DNA of 64,000 bases from Terrirhizobium terrae (GCF_030323265.1 NZ_CP104992.1:1487501-1551500); one strand, 5' to 3'; positions 20,842 through 32,633 are shown, counted from the stretch's first letter. Translations and numbers: made by a program. Notes: generated by a model not told the origin, from the sequence alone.

Positions 20842-23475
20842 ATGGCGACTGAACGTTACAACCCGCGCGATGCCGAGCCCCGTTGGCAGCAGAAATGGAA
20901 CGAGGCAAAGGTTTTCGAAACCGACAATGCCGACCCGCGGGAAAAGTACTACGTCCTAGAGATGTTCCCCTATCCGTCCGGCCGCATTCACATGGGCCAT
21001 GTGCGCAACTATGCGATGGGTGACGTGGTTGCCCGCTACAAGCGCGCCCGCGGTTTCAACGTCCTGCACCCGATGGGCTGGGACGCTTTCGGCATGCCGG
21101 CTGAAAACGCCGCGCGCGACAACAAGACCCATCCGAAGTCCTGGACCTACCAGAACATCGAATCCATGAAGAAGCAGCTGAAGGCCATGGGCCTGTCGCT
21201 GGATTGGTCTCGTGAATTCGCCACCTGCGACGTCGAGTATTACCAGCAGCAGCAGCATCTCTTCCTCGACATGATGGAAAAGGGCCTGGTCTACCGCAAG
21301 CAGTCCAAGGTTAACTGGGACCCGGTCGACCAGACGGTTCTGGCCAACGAGCAGGTGATCGACGGCCGCGGCTGGCGCTCCGGCGCATTGGTCGAGCAGC
21401 GCGAGTTGGTTCAGTGGTTCTTCAAGATCACCGATTTCAGCCAGGATCTGCTGGACGAGCTGGATAATCTGGATCAGTGGCCGGAAAAGGTCCGCCTGAT
21501 GCAGAAGAACTGGATCGGCCGCTCCGAGGGCATGGCCGTCCGCTGGGAAATCGTCGCTTCGACGGCACCGGCCGGCGAGCGCGAGGTCACGGTCTACACG
21601 ACCCGTCCGGATACGCTGTTCGGCGCCTCCTTCCTGGCAATCGCCGCCGACCACCCGCTGGCCAAGGCTGCGGCCGCCAAGAATCCGGCTATCGAGATCT
21701 TTCGCCGAGGAATGCCGCCGTCAGGGTACTTCGCTGGCGGCGCTGGAAACGGCCGAGAAAAAGGGCATCGATACCGGCATCCGCGTGAAACATCCGCTCG
21801 ATCCTTCCTGGGAACTGCCGGTCTATGTCGCGAACTTCGTGCTGATGGAATACGGCACGGGCGCCATTTTCGGCTGCCCGTCCGGAGACCAGCGCGACCT
21901 GGATTTCGCCCGCAAGTATGACCTGCCGGTCGTCCCGGTCGTCATGCCGAAGGATGGCGATGCAGCAACCTTCGAGGTGGGCGAAACGGCCTATGTCGAT
22001 GACGGCGTGATGATCAATTCCCGCTTCCTCGATGGCAAGACCACCGACGAAGCCTTCCATATGGTTGCCGAAAGGCTGTCTGGCCAGACGCTCGGCAACG
22101 AGCCTCAGGGCGAGCGCAAGGTCAATTTCCGCCTGCGCGACTGGGGCATTTCCCGCCAGCGCTATTGGGGTTGCCCGATCCCGGTCATCCATTGTGAAGT
22201 CTGCGGCGTCGTGCCGGTGCCGAAGAAGGACCTGCCGGTGCAACTGCCGGACGACGTCACCTTCGACCTCCCGGGCAACCCCTCGACCGTCACCCGACCT
22301 GGCGCCACGTCTCCTGCCCGCAATGCGGCCACGATGCACGTCGCGAGACGGACACGATGGATACGTTCGTCGATTCCAGCTGGTATTTCACCCGCTTCAC
22401 TGCACCGTGGCTGAACCAGCCGACCGATCCGAAGGTCGCCAACCACTGGCTGCCGGTCGATCAGTATATCGGCGGCATCGAGCACGCGATCCTGCACCTG
22501 CTCTATTCCCGCTTCTTCACCCGCGCCATGCGCGAAACCGGCCATGTGGCGGTCAAGGAGCCCTTCAAGGGCCTCTTCACCCAGGGCATGGTCGTACACG
22601 AGACCTATCGCCTCGGCTCGTCCGGCCAGAACGGCGAATGGGTTTCCCCGGCCGATATCAGGATCGAGGAAATCGATGGCAAGCGCCAGGCGACCCTCAT
22701 CAAGAGCGGCGAAGAGGTAACAATCGGCTCGATTGAGAAAATGTCGAAGTCGAAGAAGAACGTCGTTGACCCGGACGATATCATCGCCTCCTACGGCGCC
22801 GATACCGCCCGCTTCTTCGTCCTGTCCGACAGCCCGCCCGATCGCGATGTGATCTGGTCGGAAGCCGGCGTCGAAGGCGCCCACCGCTTCACCCAGCGCC
22901 TGTGGCGCCTGATCTCGGAAGCCGCGGAAAACCTGTCCGGCGTCCAGCCGGCGCCTGCCAAGGACGGCGAAGCGCTCGCCATCTCGCAGCTCGCGCACAA
23001 GACGCTGCAGGCCGTGCAGGGCGATCTGGACAAGCTATCCTTCAACAAGGCCGTGGCGCGCATCTATGAGCTCGTCAACGCGCTTGCGAGCCCGCTGACG
23101 GATGTTGCTGCCGGCAGGGGCGATGCAGCCTACCGCGCAGCCGTTCGCGATGCCGCCGAGATCCTGATCCAGATCGTTGCGCCGATGACGCCGCATCTGG
23201 CCGAGGAATGCTGGACCGTGCTTGGCAATGAGGGAATGGTCTCTGAGACCGCCTGGCCGGCATTCGATCAGGCGCTTGTCGTTGAAAACGATGTCACATT
23301 GCCGGTGCAGATCAACGGCAAGAAGCGCGCCGAATTGACAATCGCGCGCGACGCGGATCAAACTGCCGTCGAGAAAGCAGTTCTGGCACTGGATGTGGTG
23401 CAGGCAGCGCTTGAAGGCCGTGCGCCGAAAAAGATCATCGTCGTCCCACAGAGGATCGTGAACATTGTTGCCTGA
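20842..23475 (+). CDS. leuS: Leucyl-tRNA synthetase (two frameshifts)
   Basis: Charges tRNA-Leu. About 877 residues once repaired, which is standard. The catalytic HIGH-type motif is in [19 protein letters not shown] and the KMSKS loop reads [15 protein letters not shown]. Two single-base errors fall in the middle. An extra T at 21700-21702 interrupts the CP1 editing domain (it should read [18 protein letters not shown]). A missing C in the run at 22279-22282 interrupts [19 protein letters not shown]. The reading returns to the original frame for the C-terminal third. This gene is indispensable, so the breaks are best read as errors in the sequence. It leads a leuS-lptE-holA unit with overlapping genes. 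Confidence 0.93.
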
Positions 23476-24025
23476 CCGCTCGTCCATTTCCCCGCGCCGT
23501 AGTCTTCTCGTCCTCGGCCTGGTTGTCTGCGCAGGCCTTGCCGGCTGCCAGGTTCGCCCGCTTTATTCCGAGGCTGGCGGCACCCGCGCCAAGCTGACCT
23601 CGGTGGGCTTCGCCGATGCAAAGAACCGCGTGGAGCAAGTCGTCCGCAATGAGCTGATTTTCCTCGCCAGCGGCGGGGCAGGGGAACCGCTGAACCCGGC
23701 CTACGATGTCACGCTCAACGTCTCCAGCACGTCTTCCAACGTGCTGGATGATGACGGTCTCGCCGAAGCCGGAATCCCGGTCCCGGGCCGCGTGCAGGTT
23801 ACCGGTGCCTACACCGTTACGCGGACAAGTGACGGTCAGGTGCTGAAGCGCGGAGAACATTCTAGCGTGTCGCTGATCGACGTCTCGCGCCAGAGCTTTG
23901 CCAAGGTTCGCGCCATCCGCGATGCCGAGAACCGTGCCGCCCGCGAACTCGCAGAATTCATCCGCGCTGACATCGCCATCGTACTGGCCAAAGAGCCTCC
24001 CCAGCAGCCGACATGGCAGAAATAA
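23465..24025 (+). CDS. lptE: LPS-assembly lipoprotein LptE
   Basis: About 186 residues. After a basic N-terminus comes a hydrophobic stretch ending in the lipobox LAGC ([15 protein letters not shown]), so it is an outer-membrane lipoprotein. The mature start [11 protein letters not shown] is typical of rhizobial LptE, the plug that works with LptD to insert lipopolysaccharide. No ATG is available: the frame opens with two TTG codons at 23465 and 23468, inside the end of leuS, after AGAGGATCG, so translation is probably coupled to leuS. It overlaps holA by 13 bases. The leuS-lptE-holA order is common in alphaproteobacteria. Confidence 0.85.
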   Translation: MLPDRSSISPRRSLLVLGLVVCAGLAGCQVRPLYSEAGGTRAKLTSVGFADAKNRVEQVVRNELIFLASGGAGEPLNPAYDVTLNVSSTSSNVLDDDGLAEAGIPVPGRVQVTGAYTVTRTSDGQVLKRGEHSSVSLIDVSRQSFAKVRAIRDAENRAARELAEFIRADIAIVLAKEPPQQPTWQK

Positions 24026-25046
24026 AATCGCATGAGTTCGAGCGCTTCCTTGAAAAGGGCGCCGAGCTCTACCGGTTCTACGTGATTTACGGCCCGGACC
24101 GCGGGCTGGTGTCGGAACGTGCCGGCCAGCTCGCCAAGCGCAGCGGTGTCGCGCTCGATGATCCGTTCGCGCTTTTGAAGCTCGATGTCTCCGACCTGCA
24201 GGGCGATCCCGGCCGTCTTATCGACGAAGTGAATGCACTCGGCCTGTTCGGCGGCGAGAAGCTCGTCTGGCTGCGTGGGGTCAACAATGAGAAACCCGTT
24301 CTGGACGCCGTGCAGGCGATCCTGGAGCAGGGTGCACCCGCCAACAGGTTGATCATCGAAGCCGGCGACCTCAAGAAGGGCAGCGGGCTCAGGAAGATCG
24401 TCGAGCCTTCCAGGGACGTCGCCGTCGTGCCTTGCTATGCCGATGACGCACGCGCACTGAACGTTCTCATTGATACCGAACTCTCAACCGAAGGGCTCGC
24501 CATCACACCCGAGGCTAGACGCCATCTGATAGACCAGCTTGGGGAGACCGCGTCGCGTCCCGCAACGAGATCCGCAAGCTCGCGCTCTATTGCCGGGGCA
24601 TGGGCAAGATCGAGGAACATCACGTCGATGAGATCATCGGCGATGCGAGCAGCATCTCGGCCGACGACGCGGTCGATGCGATCCTGACCGGCGACCTGCC
24701 GGCCTTTCATCGCGCATTCCAGAAGATCCTGAGCTCCAAGACGCCGCTCTTCCTGATCCTGCAATCCTGCCTGAAACAGTTTCAGCTGCTCGACTCGATG
24801 AAGATCGAGATGGAGGAAAAGCGCGCGCAATCGGGCCAGGTCATGATGACGCTCGGCCGCCATATCCATTTCAAGCGAAAGCCCATATTCGAACGGGCCC
24901 TGAAGTCATGGCGCCCTGAGGCGGTCACGCGTGAAGCGGAGCGGATCCAGAATGCCGTGCTGATGTCGCGTCAACGGCAGAGCCTGGAGCCGAGCATCGT
25001 ATTCCATGCACTGCTCGGCGCAGCCCTGCAGGCCAAACGGCAGTAA
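24013..25046 (+). CDS. holA: DNA polymerase III delta subunit (one frameshift)
   Basis: Clamp-loader delta subunit, which opens the beta sliding clamp. The start [16 protein letters not shown] overlaps the lptE end. The N-terminal part contains FYVIYGPDRGLVSERA, as in HolA. One base is missing from the GGGG at 24541-24544. With it, LIDQLGGDRVASRNEIRKLALYC restores the highly conserved central motif, and the C-terminal domain continues to 25046, about 344 residues in all. Essential in other bacteria, so I take the break as a sequencing error. Its stop codon directly abuts the stop of convergent parB, with no spacer. Confidence 0.9.
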
Positions 25047-25926
25047 TTACCGCCGTTCCAGCAGGCGGCAGATCTCTTCCAACTGCTCAAGGCTCTTGTA
25101 GGAAATCCTGATCTGACCGGGACCGCCCTTGTGGTTGATCTTCACGTCGAGGCCGAGGAATCCGTCAGTGTGCGCTCCAGCGCCAGCGTATCGGAATCCT
25201 TGTTTGCCGACTTCGTTTCGAGCGGCGGCATGCCCTGCGTCTTGATATCGTTCTGCGCCAGCCGTTCGGCGTCGCGCACAGACATGCCTTTGGCGACGAC
25301 CGCCTTTGCCAGCGCCGTGGGATCGGATGTCGGGATCAACGCACGTGCGTGGCCGGCAGACAGCGTCCCGGAAGAAAGCATGTCGCGGACAGGCGAGGGA
25401 GTTTGAGAAGACGCAGGCTGTTGGCCACATGGCTTCGGCTCTTACCGATGATGTCGCCCAGATCGTTCTGCGTATAGCCATGTTCGGCGATCAGCTGTTC
25501 GTAGCCGAGCGCCTCTTCGAGAGGATTAAGGTCCGAGCGCTGAACGTTTTCCACGATCGCGATCTCGAGCGCCGTCCTGTCGTCCACATTGCGGACGATA
25601 ACAGGAACTTCGATCAACCCCGCAAGCTGCGAGGCGCGCCAGCGACGCTCGCCGGCGATGATCTCATACTGACCCTCGGCCAGCGTTCTGGTCACGATCG
25701 GCTGCACGATCCCATGCTGCCTGATGGAGCTCGCCAGATCCTGCAACTCGGCATCATCAAAGTGGCGGCGCGGGTTGCGCGGGTTGCGCGTGATGTTCTC
25801 GATCGGCACCAAGCGATCGGCGCTGACATTGGCCGGGGCAGCGCCGCTCGGCATCGGCTGATCCATCTCGCCGATCAGCGCAGCCAGTCCGCGCCCGAGG
25901 CGCCGTTTCGATACATCATCACTCAT
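25047..25926 (-). CDS. parB: Chromosome-partitioning protein ParB (two frameshifts)
   Basis: Binds parS and spreads along DNA as a CTP-dependent sliding clamp. The protein starts MSDDVSKRRLGRGLAALIG. The N-terminal domain includes ENVQRSDLNPLEEALGYEQL and the CTP-binding GERRWRA. A helix-turn-helix follows (TQNDLGDIIGKSRSHVANSL). The frame then breaks at the CCC (GGG on the plus strand, 25396-25398). The next section (MLSSGTLSAGHARAL) is in a second frame, and a further missing base near 25159 moves the final domain (FLGLDVKINHKGGPGQIRIS) to the third. Restored length is about 293 residues. It lies 18 bases after parA. parS sites surround it in this window. Confidence 0.93.
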
Positions 25927-25944
25927 TTTACTTACCTGACGTTC

Positions 25945-26740
25945 TTAGGCGGCGACTTTGCGCATTCTTTCGCGCTGGATGACTTCGGATGCCAATTGCA
26001 GATAGGCCTGGCTGCCAGCGCATTTCAGATCATAAAGGATAGCCGGCTTACCATATGACGGCGCTTCCGAAACGCGAACATTCCTCGGGATCAGGGTTTG
26101 ATAAACTTTTTCACCGAGGTAGGTCCTGACGTCGCTCACAACCTGCTGCGCGAGATTATTGCGGGCATCGAACATGGTCAGCACAATGCCCTGGATATCC
26201 AACCGAGGATTCACGGTACGGCGAACCTGATCAACCGTTTCAAGCAGCTGGCTAAGACCTTCCAGCGCAAAGAATTCACATTGCAACGGGACAAGCACCG
26301 AGATCCGCTGCAGCCATCGCATTCATCGTGAGAAGATTGAAGGACGGCGGGCAATCCAGAAGAATATAGGAAAACTTCTCCGCTCCCTCGGTCACAAGAG
26401 CCGTTCGCAGCCGATAAGCCCTGTCCTGCGCTTGCGAGATTTCCATCTCGAAGCCGAGCAGGTCCATCGTCGATGGCACGATGGAGAGGTTAGGCACAGC
26501 CGTCTCAACCGCTGCGTCCGCCACGGACACATCGGCGACGAGGATATCGTAGGAAGAAACCTTGCGATCCTTGCGGTCGATGCCAAGGCCCGTGCTCGCG
26601 TTCCCCTGCGGATCGAGATCCACAATCAGCACGCTTTCGCCGATGGCTGCCAATGCTGTTGCCAGATTGATGGCGGTCGTTGTCTTGCCAACGCCGCCCT
26701 TTTGATTGGCAATGGTGATGATCCGACGTCTGTCAAACAT
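25945..26740 (-). CDS. parA: Chromosome-partitioning ATPase ParA (one frameshift)
   Basis: A Walker-type ATPase that drives segregation of the ParB-parS complex, also called Soj. The deviant Walker A is KGGVGKTTT (Lys14 and Lys19), with a DLDPQGNAS switch and DCPPSFNLLTMNA. An extra base at about 26302 breaks the frame after AMAAAD. Removing it gives SVLVPLQCEFFALEGLSQLL and the intact C-terminal half, about 264 residues. It sits between rsmG (13 bases upstream) and parB (18 bases downstream), the conserved mnmG-rsmG-parA-parB arrangement near alphaproteobacterial origins. Confidence 0.94.
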
Positions 26741-26753
26741 CCTGCACCCGATT

Positions 26754-27374
26754 CTACGGCATCTTTCGCTGAAGATGATTGATCTCCAGGATCACCGAAT
26801 CCGCTTGAATTGAACTCTGGTGTTTTACCAAATCAAATTGCCAGCCGCCATGCGCTTTATCCACTTCGGCCTGATAATCCCGGCCTTTATGAAAGAAAGC
26901 GGTTGACTCGCGGTCCAGCATCCATGGTGAGGCGTAGCTGAGCAGCAGGTCAAGGTCAGCCAAAGCACGCGCGGAAATAAAATCGCATTCGGGAATTATC
27001 TTGGCCGCTTCTTCGATGCGAACCGCATGAACCTGGCCGCGCGCGCCCGTGGAAGCCAAGGCAACACGCAGAAAAGCGGCCTTCTTTTGATTACTTTCCA
27101 CCAAGTGGACCCAGCCGGCTTCATGCTCCGAGAGCAAGATAGCGGTGATGATCCCGGGAAATCCACCTCCCGATCCAAGATCGACCCAGGTGCCGGGCCT
27201 TGGAGCCAGATTAAAGATCTGGGCACTGTCACCGATATGTCGGCTCCAGACATCATCCTTTGTGGAAGGCGCAACGAGGTTGATCGTCTTGGCCCATTTC
27301 AGAAACAGCTCCGCGAATGTGTCCAACTTGCTGCGCGTTTCACGTGAAACACCGGGAATCAGATTGGCACTCAC
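26754..27374 (-). CDS. rsmG: 16S rRNA guanine-N7 methyltransferase RsmG (GidB)
   Basis: Makes m7G527 in 16S rRNA, and loss in other bacteria gives low-level streptomycin resistance. The 206 residues include the SAM motif [11 protein letters not shown], followed by [13 protein letters not shown] and [14 protein letters not shown], all usual for GidB. The N-terminus reads [14 protein letters not shown], in which the VSRET codons contain the best parS site of the window. The ATG overlaps the mnmG stop by four bases, so the pair is likely translationally coupled. Intact. Confidence 0.95.
   Translation of the reverse strand: MSANLIPGVSRETRSKLDTFAELFLKWAKTINLVAPSTKDDVWSRHIGDSAQIFNLAPRPGTWVDLGSGGGFPGIITAILLSEHEAGWVHLVESNQKKAAFLRVALASTGARGQVHAVRIEEAAKIIPECDFISARALADLDLLLSYASPWMLDRESTAFFHKGRDYQAEVDKAHGGWQFDLVKHQSSIQADSVILEINHLQRKMP
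27336..27351. other. parS site 1 (in rsmG)
   Basis: Matches TGTTTCACGTGAAACA at 15 of 16 positions and is the only site with the perfect 14-base palindrome GTTTCACGTGAAAC. It lies about 1.4 kb upstream of the parB start, in codons 9-13 of rsmG. Confidence 0.9.
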
Positions 27375-29248
27375 GAAGCTTTCCTTACCTGTAGGTCGAA
27401 TTTTCTGACAAGCGCGAGAAGCAGCGTGACTGCGGCGGGCGTCATTCCTTCGATCTTCGCCGCCTGAGCAATCGTCCGCGGCTTCAGCTTGATGAGCTTC
27501 TGCTTCAGTTCGTTTGAGAGGCCTGAAATCGATTGGAAATCGAAAGCCTCTGGTATCTCCAGAGCCTCGTCCCTCCGGGCAGAGCGAATATCGTTCGCCT
27601 GGCGCTCCATGTAAACCGCATAACCTGCCTCGATCTCGAGCGCCTCGGCAATGCGCGGAGAGATGGCGCCAAGATCGGGCCAGATAGAACGCAGTGACTC
27701 GATCGAGCTGTCAGGATAGGACAAGATCTCGTAAGCGCTGCGCCGCTGACCATCCTTGTTCAGATGAAGCCCGTGGCGTGCCGCTTCATTCGGAGTCGTC
27801 GAAAGAGCCTTGAGCTGTTTGCGGCCCATATCCAATTCGCCAAGATAAGAAGTGAACTTCTCAGCTCTTGCCGATCCGACCAGACCCAATTCGATACCCA
27901 GCTGCGTAAGTCGCATATCGGCATTGTCCGCACGCAGCGATAGGCGGAATTCCGCCCTCGACGTGAACATGCGATAGGGTTCCGTCACGCCCCGGCTGGT
28001 CAGGTCATCCACCATCACACCGATGTAGGAATCGGTCCGGCTAAAGACGTGCGCATCCAACCCCTGAACCCGGCGTGCGGCATTCAAGCCGCCGACAAGG
28101 CCCTGCGCGCCCGCTTCTTCATAACCCGTTGTCCCGTTGATCTGGCCAACGAGAAAAAGACCGCCGATAGCCTTCGTCTCCAGCGACAACTCGAGCTCTC
28201 GCGGATCGACATGGTCGTATTCGATCGCATAGCCGGGGTGAAGGATCTGCACCTTCTCCAAACCAGGGATAGTGCGGATAAATGTGTCCTGGACTTCGGC
28301 GGGCAGCGAAGTCGATATGCCGTTTGGATAAACCGTCGGGTCATCGAGACCTTCCGGCTCGAGAAAGATTTGATGGCCATCGCGCTCGCCAAAGCGTGTG
28401 ATTTTATCCTCGATGGAAGGGCAGTAGCGGGGACCGACGCCTTCGATCTGGCCGGAATACATCGCGGACAGATGGATGTTGTCAGCAATAATCTTATGCG
28501 TCTCAGCCGTCGTCCTCGTCACACCACAGGCAACCTGCGGATTGCTGATCTTATCCGTCATGAATGAGAACGGTGTCAGGACGTCGTCTGCCTCCTGCTT
28601 GTCGATGGAAGCCCAATCAATCGTCCGGCCATCCAGCCGTGCCGGCGTTCCTGTCTTGAGACGGCCGAGCGCGAGGCCGTGGCGCTTCAGCGTCTCGGAC
28701 AGACCGAGCGAGGGCGCCTCGCCGGTACGGCCGGCCGGAATCTTCTGCTGTCCGATATGGATAAGACCGCGAAGAAAGGTTCCCGTCGCCAGCACCACGG
28801 AGCCGCAGCTGATGCGGCGGCCATCCGCGAGAAGGAGGGCAACGACGGAGGAGTTATCGTCCAGTTCTATATCGAAGGCATCGCCTTCGATAACGGACAG
28901 ATTAGGATGCTCGCTGATCTCGCGCTGCATTGCTTCGCGATAGAGGCGTCGATCGGCCTGCGTTCTCGGTCCGCGAACGGCTGGACCCTTCTTGCGATTG
29001 AGGAGACGAAACTGGATACCGGCCGCATCGGCAACCCGCCCCATCAATCCATCAAGCGCGTCGATCTCGCGAACCAGATGCCCTTTGCCAAGCCCGCCGA
29101 TCGCAGGATTGCAGGACATGACGCCGATCGTGTCGCGGCGATGGGTGACGAGAGCGACCTTGGCGCCAACACGCGCAGCCGCACTCGCGGCTTCGCAACC
29201 GGCATGCCCGCCGCCGACGACCACCACATCGAAGGTCATTTCGTCCAT
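27371..29248 (-). CDS. mnmG: tRNA uridine-5-carboxymethylaminomethyl modification enzyme MnmG (GidA)
   Basis: FAD-dependent partner of MnmE, making the 5-carboxymethylaminomethyl group on wobble U34 of certain tRNAs. The 625 residues start at ATG 29248 ([20 protein letters not shown]), which follows GAGG. A longer in-frame TTG start at 29284 would use parS codons (SRET) and looks unlikely. The dinucleotide-binding GGGHAGCEA, the [20 protein letters not shown] motif and the [16 protein letters not shown] region match the family. Intact. It overlaps rsmG by four bases and follows mnmE by 25 bases, forming mnmE-mnmG-rsmG-parA-parB. Confidence 0.96.
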   Translation of the reverse strand: MDEMTFDVVVVGGGHAGCEAASAAARVGAKVALVTHRRDTIGVMSCNPAIGGLGKGHLVREIDALDGLMGRVADAAGIQFRLLNRKKGPAVRGPRTQADRRLYREAMQREISEHPNLSVIEGDAFDIELDDNSSVVALLLADGRRISCGSVVLATGTFLRGLIHIGQQKIPAGRTGEAPSLGLSETLKRHGLALGRLKTGTPARLDGRTIDWASIDKQEADDVLTPFSFMTDKISNPQVACGVTRTTAETHKIIADNIHLSAMYSGQIEGVGPRYCPSIEDKITRFGERDGHQIFLEPEGLDDPTVYPNGISTSLPAEVQDTFIRTIPGLEKVQILHPGYAIEYDHVDPRELELSLETKAIGGLFLVGQINGTTGYEEAGAQGLVGGLNAARRVQGLDAHVFSRTDSYIGVMVDDLTSRGVTEPYRMFTSRAEFRLSLRADNADMRLTQLGIELGLVGSARAEKFTSYLGELDMGRKQLKALSTTPNEAARHGLHLNKDGQRRSAYEILSYPDSSIESLRSIWPDLGAISPRIAEALEIEAGYAVYMERQANDIRSARRDEALEIPEAFDFQSISGLSNELKQKLIKLKPRTIAQAAKIEGMTPAAVTLLLALVRKFDLQVRKAS

Positions 29249-29260
29249 GGAAACCTCATG

Positions 29261-29276
29261 TGTTTCACGTGAATCA
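29261..29276 (-). other. parS site 2 (mnmE-mnmG junction)
   Basis: On the minus strand TGATTCACGTGAAACA, 15 of 16 consensus positions. It covers the mnmE stop codon and the spacer before the mnmG ribosome binding site. Confidence 0.88.
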
Positions 29277-30563
29277 CTTGCCAATGCAGAATTTCGAGAA
29301 GATCACGTCCAGAAGATCCTCGACGTCTACACGTCCCGTGATCCTGCCCAGCATATCGCCGGCCGCTCGCAGGCTATCCGCCTTCAATTCGAGCCGCGGT
29401 TCCTGTATCGCATTCTCGATCAATTTGGAAGATGCTTGGATAAACTCCATATGCCGAGGCTTGCCCGCGAAAGCGCCCGTCTGCCAACTGCTTTTGGCCC
29501 TTTCGACAATAGCGCGATGTAGCTGATCCAGGCCAAGCCCGGTCGCGGCGGAAATACAAATGTCGAAACCATCGCGCACGCCGCGAAGATCGGCTTTTGT
29601 CCCTATCTGCAGCGCTGCTCCCGGTAAATCATATTGTTCCGGATGCGAATCGATATCCGTGAGCTGAAGCACGAGATCTGCAGATCCGGCAGCCTGTCTT
29701 GCCCGACGAATGCCTTCCTGTTCAACGAGATCGGTCGCATCTCGCAGGCCGGCCGTGTCATAGAGCTTGACGAGATATCCATCTAGATCCAGATCGACGG
29801 TCAGGACATCGCGCGTGGTGCCCGCTATGTCGGTCACGATCGCGACCTCTCGCTTTGCCATTGCATTCAGCAAGCTGGACTTGCCGGCATTAGGCGCGCC
29901 GATAATCGCAACCTTAAATCCATCGCGAACGATCTCTGCCGATTTGCCGGAGTTCACAGCATTGGCCATTTCCGCCAGAAGCTTCTCGATATCCTTTTCG
30001 ATCAGCAACGTAGCAGAAGCCGGCGCATCTTCTTCGTCGGCAAAGTCCAGCTCCGCCTCGATCATCGCACGCGCATAGGTCAGGCGTTCGGCCCAGGCGT
30101 GATAAGTCGCCGAAAGCGCCCCCATACCAGTCTCCAGCGCCAGTTTGCGCTGCATTTCGGTCTCGGCGGAAACGAGATCCGACAGACCCTCGACCTCGAC
30201 GAGATCCAGCCTGCCATGTTCAAAGGCGCGTCGCGCAAATTCACCCGCTTCGGCCTGGCGGAGCCCCAACTCCGTCAGTTCAGCACCGATTGCATTGACG
30301 ACAGCTCGGCTGCCATGGACCTGCAGTTCCGCGCAGTCTTCCCCTGTGAAGGATTGAGGGCCAGCGAAGAAGAGAACGAGGCCCTGATCCAGCACATCAC
30401 CGTTACGCCGGCGAGATCGTTCTAAGACTTGCTTGACGTAGCGAGGGAGCGAACCCAGCATCACGGTCAGCACCTCGCGCGTTGCCGGACCACTGATGCG
30501 AATAACGGCCACACCTGCCGGAAGCTGACCGCTCGAGAGCGCGAAGATGGTGGCCTGCGTCAT
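29274..30563 (-). CDS. mnmE: tRNA modification GTPase MnmE (TrmE)
   Basis: GTPase that works with MnmG on wobble uridine. The start at ATG 30563 ([17 protein letters not shown]) follows GGGTGAAG, giving 429 residues, against an upstream ATG at 30590. An N-terminal folate-binding domain (about 1-118) and helical domain frame the G domain: G1 [14 protein letters not shown]3 [10 protein letters not shown] and, weakly, IGTKADLRG as G4. The protein ends in the diagnostic FCIGK with the C-terminal Cys. Intact, 79 bases downstream of rho. Confidence 0.95.
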   Translation of the reverse strand: MTQATIFALSSGQLPAGVAVIRISGPATREVLTVMLGSLPRYVKQVLERSRRRNGDVLDQGLVLFFAGPQSFTGEDCAELQVHGSRAVVNAIGAELTELGLRQAEAGEFARRAFEHGRLDLVEVEGLSDLVSAETEMQRKLALETGMGALSATYHAWAERLTYARAMIEAELDFADEEDAPASATLLIEKDIEKLLAEMANAVNSGKSAEIVRDGFKVAIIGAPNAGKSSLLNAMAKREVAIVTDIAGTTRDVLTVDLDLDGYLVKLYDTAGLRDATDLVEQEGIRRARQAAGSADLVLQLTDIDSHPEQYDLPGAALQIGTKADLRGVRDGFDICISAATGLGLDQLHRAIVERAKSSWQTGAFAGKPRHMEFIQASSKLIENAIQEPRLELKADSLRAAGDMLGRITGRVDVEDLLDVIFSKFCIGK

Positions 30564-30642
30564 GTCTTCACCCATGTGCTGAAACGGCAAAGGCGCCCGA
30601 AAGATCGGACGCCCTCAAGTCAATCAAGAATCCGGCTAAGGA

Positions 30643-31908
30643 TTATGTGTTCATCGAGTCGAAGAAGTCGCCGTTGTTCTTCGTCTGCTTGAGCTTGTCG
30701 ATGAGGAATTCGATCGCGTCCGTGGTTCCCATCGGCGCGAGGATACGGCGAAGAACGAAGATCTTCTGTAGATCCTGGCGCTGTACCAGCAGGTCTTCCT
30801 TACGCGTACCGGACTTGAGGATGTCCATCGCCGGGAAGATGCGCTTGTCGGCAACCTTGCGGTCGAGCACGATTTCCGAGTTGCCGGTACCCTTGAATTC
30901 TTCGAAGATGACTTCGTCCATACGGCTGCCGGTATCGATCAGCGCCGTTGCGATGATCGTCAGCGAACCGCCTTCCTCGATGTTACGGGCGGCACCGAAG
31001 AAGCGCTTCGGGCGCTGCAATGCATTGGCATCCACACCACCGGTCAGAACCTTGCCGGAAGACGGCACGACTGTGTTGTACGCACGACCGAGGCGGGTGA
31101 TGGAATCGAGCAGAATGACGACATCACGACCATGCTCGACAAGACGCTTCGCCTTTTCGATGACCATTTCGGCCACCTGAACGTGGCGGATCGCCGGCTC
31201 GTCGAAGGTGGAGGAAACAACTTCACCCTTAACCGAGCGCTGCATATCCGTCACTTCTTCCGGACGTTCGTCGATCAGAAGAACGATCAGGTAGCATTCC
31301 GGATGGTTGGCAGTGATCGAGTGAGCGATGTTCTGCAAAAGAACCGTCTTACCGGTCCGTGGCGGCGCCACGATCAGACCGCGCTGGCCCTTGCCGAGCG
31401 GCGCGACGAGATCGATCACGCGGGCCGAATTGTCCTTCGACGTCGGGATGTCGAGTTCCATCTTGAACCGCTCGTTCGGATAGAGCGGGGTCAGGTTGTC
31501 GAAGTGAACCTTGTGCCTGATCTTTTCCGGATCGTCGAAATTGATCGTATTGACCTTGAGAAGGGCGAAATAACGCTCGCCTTCCTTCGGGCCACGGATC
31601 GGGCCTTCGACCGTATCGCCGGTCTTCAGTGAGAAGCGGCGGATCTGCGAGGGCGAAATGTAGATATCGTCCGGACCAGGCAGATAATTCGCATTGGCGG
31701 AGCGCAGGAAGCCGAAACCGTCCTGCAGCACTTCGACCACGCCTTCACCGATGATTTCGACGTCCTGGCTGGCAAGAACCTTCAGGATCGCGAACATCAA
31801 CTCCTGCTTGCGCATGGTGCTGGCATTCTCGACCTCGAGCGACTCTGCAAAAGTCAGCAAATCGGTCGGAGATTTGCTTTTGAGTTCTTGGAGCTTCATT
31901 TCAGCCAT
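30643..31908 (-). CDS. rho: Transcription termination factor Rho
   Basis: Hexameric RNA-dependent ATPase that terminates transcription. 421 residues. The N-terminal helix bundle and cold-shock-like RNA-binding domain ([19 protein letters not shown]) precede the ATPase with Walker A PPRTGKT (182-188), Walker [12 protein letters not shown] and the secondary RNA-binding Q-loop region. The start [13 protein letters not shown] is well conserved. Intact. It has a 179-base leader containing a strong hairpin, and mnmE follows downstream on the same strand. Confidence 0.97.
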   Translation of the reverse strand: MAEMKLQELKSKSPTDLLTFAESLEVENASTMRKQELMFAILKVLASQDVEIIGEGVVEVLQDGFGFLRSANANYLPGPDDIYISPSQIRRFSLKTGDTVEGPIRGPKEGERYFALLKVNTINFDDPEKIRHKVHFDNLTPLYPNERFKMELDIPTSKDNSARVIDLVAPLGKGQRGLIVAPPRTGKTVLLQNIAHSITANHPECYLIVLLIDERPEEVTDMQRSVKGEVVSSTFDEPAIRHVQVAEMVIEKAKRLVEHGRDVVILLDSITRLGRAYNTVVPSSGKVLTGGVDANALQRPKRFFGAARNIEEGGSLTIIATALIDTGSRMDEVIFEEFKGTGNSEIVLDRKVADKRIFPAMDILKSGTRKEDLLVQRQDLQKIFVLRRILAPMGTTDAIEFLIDKLKQTKNNGDFFDSMNT

Positions 31909-32043
31909 GAAGAGGAAACCACTTGAGAAATAATTGGGGGATTGGGCGTGTCGGTGAATTTCGCTACCGCGGAAGACAATCCGGGGAAAACGTCAGGTTA
32001 CACGCATGCCACGAGATGGAGGTGTCAGGAAAATAGCGACTCC

Positions 32044-32071
32044 CCGCCCAACCCGCAAGAGGGCTGGGCGG
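32044..32071 (-). promoter_or_regulatory. Strong hairpin in the hemJ-rho interval
   Basis: CCGCCCAACCC (32044-32054) pairs with GGGCTGGGCGG (32061-32071), an 11-base stem with one wobble and a 6-base loop. In the direction of hemJ and rho there is no T tract after it, so it is not a classical terminator. It could stop or slow hemJ read-through, protect the hemJ 3' end, or form part of the rho leader. Confidence 0.5.
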
Positions 32072-32087
32072 AAAAAGCTTGGCGCCC

Positions 32088-32633
32088 CTAAAACGGCTTG
32101 ATAATCACGAGAATCACGATCGCGATCATGAGCACCGTCGGCACTTCGTTCCAGATCCGCCAGTATGTTGTCGACCGCCGCGGCTTGTCGGCCGCGAAAT
32201 CCCGAACCGCCCGGCTGAAGAACATGTGAACGCCGGTCAGGGCCACGACCATGGCGATCTTGGCATGCAGCCACCCGCCCTGAAACTGGAAGATATCCCA
32301 GGCCAGATAGAGGCCGAGCAACCAAGTGATCATCATTGCCGGGTTCATGATGACCTTGAGCAGCCGGCGCTCCATCATCTTGAACGTTTCCGACTGTTCC
32401 GAACCGATCGGCGCGTCCGAATGGTAGATGAACAGTCGCGGCAGATAGAGCAGGCCCGCCATCCACGACATCACCGCAATCACATGGAAGGCCTTGATGT
32501 AGAGATAGAGGTCGTCCGGCTTCAACAGATAGGTCGTCGCCAGGATCAGGAGAAAGATGGCGAGTGCGATGAAGGCGCGCGCTTTCGCCTTGTTGCCGGC
32601 ATTCTCGCCGCCGGGCCCATTCACCGGCGTCAT
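32088..32633 (-). CDS. hemJ: Protoporphyrinogen oxidase HemJ
   Basis: A four-helix membrane protein, 181 residues, of the HemJ (UPF0093) family, which oxidises protoporphyrinogen IX in heme synthesis. The signature YLYIKAFHVIAVMSWMAGLL holds the conserved His, followed by LPRLFIYH. Other family motifs are ERRLLKVIMNPAMM and GGWLHAKIAMV. Its ATG overlaps the hemE stop (ATGA), so two consecutive heme-pathway genes are coupled. Intact. Confidence 0.93.
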   Translation of the reverse strand: MTPVNGPGGENAGNKAKARAFIALAIFLLILATTYLLKPDDLYLYIKAFHVIAVMSWMAGLLYLPRLFIYHSDAPIGSEQSETFKMMERRLLKVIMNPAMMITWLLGLYLAWDIFQFQGGWLHAKIAMVVALTGVHMFFSRAVRDFAADKPRRSTTYWRIWNEVPTVLMIAIVILVIIKPF

